From Candidatus Saccharimonadia bacterium (GTDB taxonomy: Bacteria > Patescibacteriota > Saccharimonadia > Saccharimonadales > UBA4665): a stretch of DNA of 15,594 bases. Under the pieces are notes generated by a model. That model was not told the origin of the DNA, did no database searches, and was given only the letters and a program-made list of their open reading frames with translations. The stretch is taken from contig JALQUD010000013.1 of the NCBI GenBank assembly GCA_023268595.1, forward strand, positions 1-15,594. The letters run 5' to 3'. Positions within the stretch are counted from its first letter, which is position 1. Each line of letters starts with the position of its first letter. Below, in pieces: positions 1 through 6,491 of the stretch. The position numbers and the translations under genes were made by a program.

Positions 1-816
1 CGGCAGATACCCGTAAGCCTGGACGCTTTTGCCAAGACCCAGCCCGACCATACCGCCTGAACCGACCGATATCAACGCCTGGCAGGCCTGATAGCCACTG
101 TTCTGACAATCGGCCATCGGATTCAGGAATGTCGCCAGACGGTCGCGTCGGTACGGCGTGGTAGACACGGCTATCAGTACCAACATCACCACTGCCAACC
201 CTACCAAGAGCAGTTTCTTCATCGGCATGCCGGCAATGAAGGCCATCATACCCATCATGGCGATGATCACCGCCATGGAACCGAGGTCGCTCTGGACCCC
301 TGCCACCACGAAGCCGATGCCGCCCAGTGCCAACAATAGCGGCTTAAGTGTCTTCATACCATCGGTAATAGTACCGTTGCGGATACGCTCGCCCAGCAGT
401 CCGGCCAGCCAGATGAGCAACGCGAACTTCAGCAACTCAACTGATTGGAACGAAAAGCTGCCTAACCGGATCCAGCGGTGTGCCGGATAGTTGGCATCGA
501 CCGGCATGATCATAGCCACCAAAGTCGCCAGGCCGGCGACTACGAGCAACGGTATGCAGAACTTCTGCCAGGTCTTGATTGGAATACGCGAAGTCACGAA
601 GAAGGCAGCCAGCCCAAGCCCGATGGCTATTCCCTGCTTGGCCACATACATGTCGCCACTGACGTTGTGGGCTTTGCCAAGCGCCGGACTGATCGAATAG
701 ACAACAACCACGCCGATGGCCAGCAATGCCAAACTAAGGATAAGCAGTATATAGTCCGGACGGTGCTTGCGTACGGCTTGGTCTGGATTGTGCCGGTTCC
801 GGAACCGGTCAGACAT
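1..816 (-). CDS. ftsW: FtsW, septal peptidoglycan glycosyltransferase (3' end outside window)
   Basis: SEDS-family integral membrane enzyme that polymerises lipid II into glycan strands at the division septum, working with the FtsI transpeptidase. The first 272 residues are visible. A basic N-terminus (1-20) is followed by hydrophobic helices near 22-43, 60-75, 86-104, 127-141, 157-175, 178-196 and 200-218. Family motifs seen are HRWIRLGSFSFQSVELLK at 113-130 (usually ending QPSE, here QSVE), QSDLGS at 175-180, and YRRDRLATFLNP then GYQACQALISVGSGG at 222-255, followed by GLGLGKSVQAYGYLP. The catalytic Asp segment usually found after this point is beyond the window edge. The start ATG at 816 overlaps the mraY stop by 8 nt, so the two are translationally coupled. 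RodA is the paralogous alternative, but the dcw location favours FtsW. Confidence 0.95.
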   Translation of the reverse strand, partial: MSDRFRNRHNPDQAVRKHRPDYILLILSLALLAIGVVVVYSISPALGKAHNVSGDMYVAKQGIAIGLGLAAFFVTSRIPIKTWQKFCIPLLVVAGLATLVAMIMPVDANYPAHRWIRLGSFSFQSVELLKFALLIWLAGLLGERIRNGTITDGMKTLKPLLLALGGIGFVVAGVQSDLGSMAVIIAMMGMMAFIAGMPMKKLLLVGLAVVMLVLIAVSTTPYRRDRLATFLNPMADCQNSGYQACQALISVGSGGMVGLGLGKSVQAYGYLP

Positions 817-1855
817 ACTGGCCCACCAGGAAGACGACGATTCCGGTGACGGCAGCTACCTGTCCCATCACCCAGAAACGCATGGTGACTTTAGTTTCGG
901 GCCAGCCTATCGCTTCGAAGTGGTGGTGTAAGGGCGATGATTTGAAGACGCGTTTGCCGTTGCGCAGCTTGCGTGACACGCGGTTGATGATGACCGAGCC
1001 TGTTTCCATCACAAAGACGGCTCCGATGATCGGCAATACGTAGATAGTATCGGTCTGCATGGCGATGATACCCAGTGCCGTACCAAGCGCGAAGGCACCG
1101 GCGTCGCCCATGAAGAACCGCGCCGGAAAGATATTGAACCAGGTGTAGCTAAGTAGCGCCCCGACGATCGTCAAACAGAATCCGGCCAGGGCGTACTTAC
1201 CTTCCACCAGACAAATCAGCGAGTATGCCAAGAAAGACGAAACCAACAGACCGCCTGCCAGACCATCCAGACCATCGCTGATGTTCACGGAGTTAGCGGT
1301 AGCCACGACCACGAACCAGAACAGTGCGATGACCAGCGCGCCGATCTGCACATGTTCGAAGCCCGGTATGTACACACTGGTGACGTCGAGTTTGGCATAG
1401 AACCACCAGCCACCGGCTAGCGCCACGACGCTATAAAGCCCGAACTTGAGCTTGGCACGCATACCGGCGATACCGCCGCTGCTCCTGATGTTGAGCACAT
1501 CGTCGGCCAGGCCGACCAATCCGGCACCTATGAGGCCTGCCAATGGCAACCAGGTCTGCCCCCGGTCCAAGTTGGCGAACAAGGTGATGATGACGACCGG
1601 CACGATGAACGTCAGGCCGGCCATGGTCGGGATGTTACGCTTGTGTTTCTCGGCGTGCAGCTTGTGGTAGACCGTGGCCGCGCCACCGGACCAGGCGTCC
1701 TTACGGGCTTTCTTCCACCATTTGTAGCGGTATGCGGCCGCAGTGTAGAGCGGCGTCACCAACAACGCCAGGAACAGGCCTATCAGGCCGAGCAGGAAGA
1801 TGCGTATCAGCATCGGCGTCTGTATGGACAGCTGTAGCGTTTCTTGTAGTTGCAT
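809..1855 (-). CDS. mraY: MraY, phospho-N-acetylmuramoyl-pentapeptide-transferase
   Basis: Polytopic membrane enzyme that moves phospho-MurNAc-pentapeptide from UDP to undecaprenyl phosphate, making lipid I. The 348 residues carry the family signatures: NIPTMAGL at 74-81 (usually PTMGG), the Asp pair in GLADD at 115-119, NSVNISDGLDGLAGG at 188-202 (usually NAVNLTDGLDGLA), FFMGDAGAFALG at 247-258 with the catalytic Asp at 251, and the SPLHHHFEAIGWPE segment at 307-320 with the HHH triplet. About ten hydrophobic helices are visible. The ATG at 1855 has an AGGA ribosome site 7 nt upstream, and a TATACT box lies 14 nt upstream. The gene sits 40 nt after ftsI and overlaps ftsW by 8 nt. murE/murF and murD, the usual flanking genes, are missing. 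Confidence 0.97.
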   Translation of the reverse strand: MQLQETLQLSIQTPMLIRIFLLGLIGLFLALLVTPLYTAAAYRYKWWKKARKDAWSGGAATVYHKLHAEKHKRNIPTMAGLTFIVPVVIITLFANLDRGQTWLPLAGLIGAGLVGLADDVLNIRSSGGIAGMRAKLKFGLYSVVALAGGWWFYAKLDVTSVYIPGFEHVQIGALVIALFWFVVVATANSVNISDGLDGLAGGLLVSSFLAYSLICLVEGKYALAGFCLTIVGALLSYTWFNIFPARFFMGDAGAFALGTALGIIAMQTDTIYVLPIIGAVFVMETGSVIINRVSRKLRNGKRVFKSSPLHHHFEAIGWPETKVTMRFWVMGQVAAVTGIVVFLVGQYV

Positions 1856-1895
1856 AACTATTTCCTATCAGTATACCGCACATCGGCCGGGCGTA

Positions 1896-3707
1896 TCACT
1901 TTTTAGGCACCACGTAGCCGTTATTTATCAGCATGTGCGCCACATCGGCAAAGATCGGCTGGGCGGCAGCCGTACCGGCATACTGTCCCCTGCCCACCTT
2001 CGGTTTGTTCACGAACACGGCAATCACGTAATCGGGCTGGTCACCGCCGACGAAGCCCAGATATGTCCCGTTGAAGTCGTTCTCAAAATAACCACCGTTC
2101 GGCTTGGCAATCTGGGCCGTGCCGGTCTTACCACCTACCACGTAACGGCTTTGGTCGAACGGCGGGTTGATCTTGTGGTTATCGATGACGTACTGCAGCA
2201 ACGGCACCATGGCCTGGCTGACCTGCTGGCTGACCACCCCCTGCTTGACGACCTCCGGCTGCTTGAGCTGCTGACTACCGTCATCGTTGATAGTGCCCGC
2301 TACCAGATGCGGCCGGTAATACGTACCGCCATTCAGTACGGCCGACATCGCACCGGCGGCCTGGACGGTCGTAGCCGTCATACCCTGGCCGAACGAAGTG
2401 TTGGCATAGGTCAGATCGATGGCAGCACCGTTCTCTTCCGGACCTGGCACCAGCCCATCCGACTCATACCCCTGCTCAATGCCGGTCGCCTTACCGAACA
2501 TATACCGGTTGGTCATGTAGTCATGCCAGACGTTACGGGCCTGCTGGTTCAGTTGGCCGCCGCCCATCTGCATGAGTTCCCAGACGGCACCGGTGTTCAA
2601 GGACAAGTCCAACAGTTGCGCGATGGAGCGCGTCCCTGCTCCGCCATCTTCCTCGATGTTGGTGATGCGGAACTTATCGACGATATAGAACGATGGGTCG
2701 TAGTAGGTGGTGTTCGGCTTGATGACGCCTTGGTTGAGCGCGGCCGCGGTGGTCAGCGACTTCATGATAGAACCGATCTCTATCGGATGGCTGACCGCAC
2801 CATTGTTGAATAACGACCCATCCTCGACCTCGAAATACTTGGCCGGATCGTATGACGGATAATTGGCCATGGCTTTGACGGCGCCAGTCTTCGGATCCAT
2901 CACCACCACGCTGCCGGACTCGGCGTTGTCCGCCTTGATACCTTTCTCCAACAGGCGCTCGGCCTGCTTCTGTATGCCAATGTCCAGCGTCAGCAGCGTG
3001 TCCTGACCTTTGGTAGCAGGTGTCTCGATGTTGCTGCCACTGGCTGCCAATGGCACGCCCTGGGCATCGGTGATCGCTTTCAGCTCACCGGGCGTACCAT
3101 TCAGCTGGTCGTTCAGCGCCTGTTCGATACCATACTTGCCCTTGCCGTCTTCCGGCACGAAGCCAAGCACCTGCGCCGCCAACGTACCCTGCGGATACGT
3201 GCGGTAGGACTGTTCCTGCGCGCCAAGGCCCGGGTACTTGAAAGCTAACAACTTTTCACGCTGCTCTGGCGTCACCTTCTTGGCCAGGATCACATACCGC
3301 CGCTGCTTGTCCTGCATCGATTTCTCGTATTCCGTAGCATTACCGCCAACGACCGAAGCTACGTCACGGGCAGCCTTGGCCGGATCCTTGATATACGTCG
3401 GATCCGCATAGACGGTGTACAACTTCTGGTTAAGCACGATCGGCAAGGTGTGCTGTCCGTCGTATGCTTCTATCACACCGCGCTGTGCCGGTATTTCGTA
3501 TTGTTTTAACTGGTCGCTCAGCGCCGAGGCATGGTAATAGCCGTACCGGACCACCTGGACGTAAAAAGCCCGGGTCAGGAACAAGGCAAAAACAACCAGC
3601 AGCACCACGTGCCATATGCCGATACGTTTGACCGATTGTACGGTCAGCTGTTTGGTATCGGGAGGTGGTGGCTGATAGTACCTGTTGTTCTGACTATCAG
3701 GTCTCAT
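1896..3707 (-). CDS. ftsI: FtsI/PBP3-type septal peptidoglycan transpeptidase (class B PBP)
   Basis: Class B penicillin-binding protein that cross-links septal peptidoglycan. The 603-residue protein has a cytoplasmic proline-rich N-terminus (PPPP at 13-16), one membrane anchor at about 30-49, a pedestal domain with QRGVIEAYDG at 75-84, and a C-terminal transpeptidase domain. The three catalytic motifs are present: SIMK with the acylated Ser at 313, SLN at 369-371 and KTGTAQ at 527-532. The motif before the serine is IGS rather than the common PGS. No PASTA repeats are seen. The ATG at 3707 follows AAGG at 5 nt, and a TATACT box lies 9 nt before it, so it may also have its own promoter. It lies 79 nt downstream of the ftsL-like gene and 40 nt upstream of mraY. 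Confidence 0.95.
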   Translation of the reverse strand: MRPDSQNNRYYQPPPPDTKQLTVQSVKRIGIWHVVLLVVFALFLTRAFYVQVVRYGYYHASALSDQLKQYEIPAQRGVIEAYDGQHTLPIVLNQKLYTVYADPTYIKDPAKAARDVASVVGGNATEYEKSMQDKQRRYVILAKKVTPEQREKLLAFKYPGLGAQEQSYRTYPQGTLAAQVLGFVPEDGKGKYGIEQALNDQLNGTPGELKAITDAQGVPLAASGSNIETPATKGQDTLLTLDIGIQKQAERLLEKGIKADNAESGSVVVMDPKTGAVKAMANYPSYDPAKYFEVEDGSLFNNGAVSHPIEIGSIMKSLTTAAALNQGVIKPNTTYYDPSFYIVDKFRITNIEEDGGAGTRSIAQLLDLSLNTGAVWELMQMGGGQLNQQARNVWHDYMTNRYMFGKATGIEQGYESDGLVPGPEENGAAIDLTYANTSFGQGMTATTVQAAGAMSAVLNGGTYYRPHLVAGTINDDGSQQLKQPEVVKQGVVSQQVSQAMVPLLQYVIDNHKINPPFDQSRYVVGGKTGTAQIAKPNGGYFENDFNGTYLGFVGGDQPDYVIAVFVNKPKVGRGQYAGTAAAQPIFADVAHMLINNGYVVPKK

Positions 3708-3786
3708 ATATACCTTAGTATACCATTACCGTCTTGTACCGGCTTGAGATACGCCCGACGGTCATGGTGTTCATACGTGCTGCCGG

Positions 3787-4134
3787 TTATTGCTTGACGC
3801 TGCCGGTCGGAGCCACGGCGGTCATGCTCTTGGCGGTGTCGCTAGCCTGGACACGGTCCAAGGACTGCAGACGGGCCGATGCGACTTCCAGGTCATCGTG
3901 CTCGGACTTGAGTTCGGTCTGCTTGGTCTGCAGATCGTTGATCGTGTAGCCATAGGCATTGGTCTTGGTCACCTGGGTCAGGTACAGCAGACCCAGCATG
4001 CAAGCCAGGACGATAAGGATGATGGTGTTGGTGACCGGGCCAAGCGTGCGTTCCTTGGTGCGAAAACTGACCGCGTTCTGGTTGCGTCCGATCTGGCGCT
4101 GCCGACCTGCGGCCATTGAGCTGGAGTATGTCAT
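3787..4134 (-). CDS. FtsL-like bitopic division protein
   Basis: Small 115-residue protein with the FtsL/FtsB/DivIC layout: a basic cytoplasmic N-terminus (1-32), one membrane helix at about 33-53, then a heptad-rich coiled-coil region at about 60-98 (NDLQTKQTELKSEHDDLEVA), and a short tail. Such proteins form the FtsQLB subcomplex that activates FtsW-FtsI. The assignment rests on topology and on its place directly upstream of ftsI, since FtsL sequences are poorly conserved. The leader before the ATG is A-rich with only a weak AGAGA site. A 121-codon frame overlapping its start on the same strand begins with GTG and shows no family features, so it was not preferred. Confidence 0.8.
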   Translation of the reverse strand: MTYSSSMAAGRQRQIGRNQNAVSFRTKERTLGPVTNTIILIVLACMLGLLYLTQVTKTNAYGYTINDLQTKQTELKSEHDDLEVASARLQSLDRVQASDTAKSMTAVAPTGSVKQ

Positions 4135-4335
4135 GTCTGTGTCTCTTTTTTCTTTTTGCTATGTGTTTTTGTTTGTTAGTGCGGTGTTTTTGATCGTCCT
4201 GCCGGCTCTGTTGGTGTGTCCGGTAAGATACAGGCACGGTCGGTACACGATAAGCCACTAACGTTGCCCCGTTCTCTTTTTTTTTGAGGAGGCTTGCCTA
4301 TCGTCTACCGAACATACTTGGATTGGCCGAAGCCA

Positions 4336-4363
4336 GGCAGGCCGGAGTAAACTCCGGCCTGCC
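4336..4363 (-). terminator. Perfect 13-bp inverted repeat downstream of the 30-codon ORF
   Basis: The arms GGCAGGCCGGAGT (4336-4348) and ACTCCGGCCTGCC (4351-4363) are exact reverse complements around AA. In RNA this forms a very stable GC-rich stem. On the minus strand it starts 15 nt after the small ORF stop and is followed at once by a second small hairpin with a TTCG tetraloop (TGGC TTCG GCCA, 4324-4335). No T-tract follows on either strand, so it is not a canonical intrinsic terminator. A partial terminator, attenuator or RNA 3'-end stabiliser between rsmH and ftsL are all possible. Confidence 0.5.
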
Positions 4364-4378
4364 GTTCAGAGGGTATCC

Positions 4379-4471
4379 TTACTGGACGACCTTAACCTGA
4401 ACTTTGTAGCTGCGGCTGTTGGACTTGATGGTGATAGGCATTGTTTTGTGCCCTTTCTTTTGTGTGGACAT
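4379..4471 (-). CDS. 30-residue basic small ORF between rsmH and ftsL
   Basis: Too short for routine ORF calling. It starts at ATG 4471 and ends with TAA at 4379; an internal ATG at 4441 would give a 20-residue form. The product begins MSTQKKGHKT and continues MPITIKSNSRSYKVQVKVVQ: rich in Lys, Ser and Val, no acidic residues, with alternating hydrophobic and polar residues that suggest a beta-hairpin. AAAGG lies about 10 nt before the internal ATG. It begins 52 nt after the rsmH stop, in the same reading frame as rsmH, and is followed by a strong hairpin. No family is recognised. It could be a real microprotein, a leader peptide for the downstream genes, or a chance frame. Confidence 0.4.
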   Translation of the reverse strand: MSTQKKGHKTMPITIKSNSRSYKVQVKVVQ

Positions 4472-4522
4472 TGACGCTCGGCGATTGTTTTTTTTGGTCC
4501 GCCTAACGTGTATCCTTTTTAG

Positions 4523-5500
4523 TTATTTTGGTTTTGCTGCGGCCCGAAGCTTAGCGCTCCTGGCTCGCGGATTGGAAACTATTTCGGTGGCGTCGGCTAC
4601 GGCTGGCCGTTTGGTCAGTACCCGTAGTTCAGCATCATAGCGGTCACCGCCCAGCAGCTGGAAGGCTCGTTTGACGATACGGTCCTCAAGGCTGTGGAAA
4701 CTGATGACCAATACCCTGCCGCCCGGATTGAGCAGGCTCACCCACATCGGGATGCCGTCTTCGACCTGACGCAGCTCGTCATTGACGGCTATACGCAGGG
4801 CCTGGAACGTCCTGGTTGCGGGATGCACCCGGCTATGGCCTGGCCACGCCCTGGATACGATATCAGCCAATGCCGATGTCGTGGTTATCCTGGCCCGCTG
4901 CCGGTGGTCTGCGATGTCCTGGGCGATCCGCTTGGCCTTAGGCTCTTCGCCGTAACGCTTCAGGATATCTGCCAGTTCTTCGACCGGGTAGGTATTGACT
5001 ATGGTCTCGGCGGTAAGTTCCTGCCGCTGGTCCATCCGCATATCAAGCGGACCGTCAGCTGCGATGGAAAATCCCCGCGACGCGTGGTTAAGGTGTGGCG
5101 ACGATACGCCCAGGTCTGCCAATATGATATCGAACCGCTTACCTTCTTCGAGCAAGACCTTGCTTGCAGCCAAGAAGTCAGCCTGTCTGATATCAGCACC
5201 CTGCCCTGCGAACGTCTGGTTCAGCACGGCGATGGCATTACTGTCACGGTCGACCAGCACCGAACCGGCAGGATTACCTGTCAGTCCGACTATCGCTTTG
5301 GCATGGCCACCGTACCCCGCGGTCAGGTCCAGGTATGATTCGCCTGGTTGCGCGTCGGCATACTGGAGCACATGCTCTAGCAGTACCGGTACATGGTGTT
5401 CATAGCCACCGGATTGGTCGTCGTGAATATTGTCGCGTGTCGTCATTTCGTATCTAGTATCGGTCGTTTCCCGCCTGTAATCAAGCCTGTTATAGGACAT
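4523..5500 (-). CDS. rsmH: RsmH, 16S rRNA (cytosine-1402-N4)-methyltransferase
   Basis: SAM-dependent methyltransferase (formerly MraW) that modifies C1402 in the ribosomal P site. Typical motifs are HHVPVLLEHVL at 35-45, the SAM loop DLTAGYGGHA at 58-67, DLGVSSPHLNHASRGFS at 129-145, PLDMRMD at 151-157, GEEPKAKRIAQ at 184-194, ATRTFQALRIAVNDEL at 228-243 and ISFHSLEDRIVKRAF at 266-280. From the ATG at 5500 it has 325 residues. The ATG at codon 19 (position 5446, giving 307 residues) is an attractive alternative start: it has a GATACT -10-like box 9 nt upstream, residues 1-18 look non-conserved, and the family core begins only at about 35. The upstream ATG lies inside a perfect 12-bp palindrome. 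No good Shine-Dalgarno site precedes either start. Confidence 0.95.
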   Translation of the reverse strand: MSYNRLDYRRETTDTRYEMTTRDNIHDDQSGGYEHHVPVLLEHVLQYADAQPGESYLDLTAGYGGHAKAIVGLTGNPAGSVLVDRDSNAIAVLNQTFAGQGADIRQADFLAASKVLLEEGKRFDIILADLGVSSPHLNHASRGFSIAADGPLDMRMDQRQELTAETIVNTYPVEELADILKRYGEEPKAKRIAQDIADHRQRARITTTSALADIVSRAWPGHSRVHPATRTFQALRIAVNDELRQVEDGIPMWVSLLNPGGRVLVISFHSLEDRIVKRAFQLLGGDRYDAELRVLTKRPAVADATEIVSNPRARSAKLRAAAKPK

Positions 5501-5549
5501 ATGTCCGGCCCATGTTACGGCATGCCGTGTCGTGATAGCGTGATACGCT
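5495..5549. promoter_or_regulatory. Three dyads at about 21-bp spacing around the rsmH start
   Basis: GGACATATGTCC (5495-5506) and ACGGCATGCCGT (5517-5528) are perfect 12-bp palindromes, and AGCGT-GAT-ACGCT (5537-5549) is a third dyad. Their centres are about 22 and 20.5 bp apart, close to two helical turns, so all face the same side of the DNA. A multimeric regulator site or short RNA hairpins in the rsmH leader are possible. No known binding protein is recognised. Confidence 0.35.
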
Positions 5550-5967
5550 CGTGGTATTGATCGTCTGGTGATTGCAAAACGTTACTTTTTATTTTATCGT
5601 TTTTGTTTTTACAAGATCACCTATTCAGCAGCCAACTATTTGTTTTTTGGATCGTTTTTGTTTTTGTGGCGACTACACGTATGTATGTAAAGAAGAAAAT
5701 GTGTGAGTACATAGGTTGTGGATTTGAAAAATCCGCTGAACTTCTTACTGCCGTGTAGTCAAAGTTTTGAGAGACTTATGTGTGAGGTGGAGTTTTGGGA
5801 GGTGTTAGATAGAATGTGCAAAGGTTTTTTATATGGTTACCTTCTCAAGTCCATATGTTGACTGCCGAATAGCTGATCTCGCGTCGTTTGACGATCGTTA
5901 TTGCTATTGTTTGTGAAAGTTCGAGCGTACCAGGAATTATGAACCAGTGAACCGTGCCGGCCTACAG
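5550..5967. other. mraZ-rsmH intergenic region with no supported gene
   Basis: About 420 nt without a convincing coding frame. The rsmH-proximal part is A-rich on the minus strand and contains a 15-bp direct repeat, ATCGTTTTTGTTTTT on the plus strand, at 5596-5610 and 5651-5665. The middle holds the nested inverted-repeat structure at 5671-5760. The mraZ-proximal part has a weak ATATGG/CCATAT inverted repeat (5831-5836 and 5851-5856). Spacers this long are unusual inside a dcw operon of a compact genome, so the region is probably regulatory. Confidence 0.5.
5671..5760. ncRNA. Candidate structured RNA element between mraZ and rsmH
   Basis: GACTACACG (5671-5679) and CGTGTAGTC (5752-5760) are exact 9-nt reverse complements that close a 90-nt element. 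Inside them TAAAGAAG (5688-5695) can pair with CTTCTTA (5741-5747) with one bulge, and GGATTT-GAA-AAATCC (5720-5734) forms a 6-bp hairpin. Nested helices of this kind suggest a folded RNA, either a leader element of the dcw transcript (minus strand) or a separate small RNA. It does not match RNase P RNA, tmRNA, SRP RNA or a riboswitch that I recognise, and neither strand has a T-tract terminator. The strand is therefore left open. Confidence 0.35.
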
Positions 5968-6327
5968 CTAAGCTGCCATCAGGCGCCAGTACTGCCCTAC
6001 GCGGACGGCGGCCATTTCGCGCTCGATTCCGGCATAGTCCAGCAGATGTTGCTCGATGGATATGCGGCCCTGCTTGGCATCGCACTCACCCTCGGTCTTG
6101 CCCATCCGGAATTGGACGTTGAGGTCGGCGATGTCTTCGCTCAGGATATCTCCCTGTAAGCGCTTCTCGACGACTTCGTCCCATACCGATTTAGGGTACA
6201 GATGAAGGTACTGCTTGAAGCCCCGCGTGATGACTACACCGCTGGCGAACTCTTCGCGAAGTTCAGCTGGTATTGTCAGCCGTCGCTTGTCGTCGAGTTT
6301 GCGTTGGAAATAATCTATCTTGGCCAT
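5968..6327 (-). CDS. mraZ: MraZ, transcriptional regulator of the dcw cluster
   Basis: AbrB-fold DNA-binding protein that forms multimeric rings and represses its own dcw promoter. Two swapped-hairpin repeats are visible: KLDDKRRLTIPAELREEF at 10-27 followed by VVITRGFKQYLHLYPKSVW, and CDAKQGRISIEQHLL at 82-96. The usual DxKGR signature is altered to DDKRR in the first repeat and DAKQGR in the second. At 119 residues it is shorter than the roughly 140-150 usual for the family. It is the first recognisable dcw gene, with a leader of about 110 nt and no clear Shine-Dalgarno site. The matching operator repeats lie at 6425-6472. Confidence 0.9.
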   Translation of the reverse strand: MAKIDYFQRKLDDKRRLTIPAELREEFASGVVITRGFKQYLHLYPKSVWDEVVEKRLQGDILSEDIADLNVQFRMGKTEGECDAKQGRISIEQHLLDYAGIEREMAAVRVGQYWRLMAA

Positions 6328-6398
6328 GTTTTTTGAGCCGTCGGGCCAACTGGTTAGGTTGTTGTTTTGGTACTAGTGGTTTTTTGATTTTTGCGGTC

Positions 6399-6429
6399 GG
6401 GTAGCTGCTTGTCTTTGTTTGGGCTACCC
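6399..6429 (-). repeat. 7-bp inverted repeat in the mraZ leader
   Basis: GGGTAGC (6399-6405) and GCTACCC (6423-6429) are reverse complements 17 nt apart. The right arm coincides with the most downstream MraZ-box copy, so a leader hairpin could form or the left arm could act as an inverted extra half-site. This is modest evidence. Confidence 0.3.
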
Positions 6430-6472
6430 ACGATTACCCACTGACATCAGTCTACTACCCACTACTACCCAC
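6425..6472 (-). promoter_or_regulatory. MraZ operator: four TGGGTA repeats
   Basis: On the minus strand GTGGGTA occurs four times, as plus-strand TACCCAC at 6425-6431, 6435-6441, 6456-6462 and 6466-6472. The start-to-start spacing is 10, 21 and 10 bp, so all copies lie on one face of the helix. As I recall it, the described MraZ box is TGGGN direct repeats separated by 5 nt, a 10-bp period, which matches exactly. The array lies about 100 nt upstream of the mraZ ATG on the coding strand, as expected for autoregulation. Confidence 0.85.
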
Positions 6473-6478
6473 ATGCAA
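6449..6478 (-). promoter_or_regulatory. Putative mraZ promoter overlapping the MraZ boxes
   Basis: On the minus strand TTGCAT (6473-6478) and TAGACT (6449-6454) are 18 bp apart, each matching 4 of 6 sigma70 consensus bases. Two MraZ boxes fill the spacer and two lie just past the predicted start site near 6442, an arrangement suited to repression. The hexamers themselves are weak, so the assignment leans on the operator geometry. Confidence 0.45.
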
Positions 6479-6491
6479 CCCCTTTTTATCA

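Noticed and set aside
1800..2813. A 337-codon plus-strand open frame opposite ftsI
   Set aside because: It is antisense to well-supported ftsI, has no recognisable domain, and its length follows from codon bias of the true gene.
3893..4258. A 121-codon minus-strand frame starting with GTG and overlapping ftsL in another frame
   Set aside because: The product is highly basic without domain features; the FtsL-like frame has the expected helix and coiled coil.
4694..5338. A 214-codon plus-strand open frame opposite rsmH
   Set aside because: The opposite strand holds all RsmH motifs; this frame shows no family features.
5620..5716. A 31-codon minus-strand frame starting within the structured element between mraZ and rsmH
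   Set aside because: No ribosome site, Phe/Lys/Thr-rich composition from the A/T-rich spacer, and it conflicts with the RNA structure.
5831..5856. ATATGG/CCATAT inverted repeat as a terminator for mraZ
   Set aside because: A 6-bp AT-rich stem with a 14-nt loop, followed by an A-run rather than a T-run on the minus strand.
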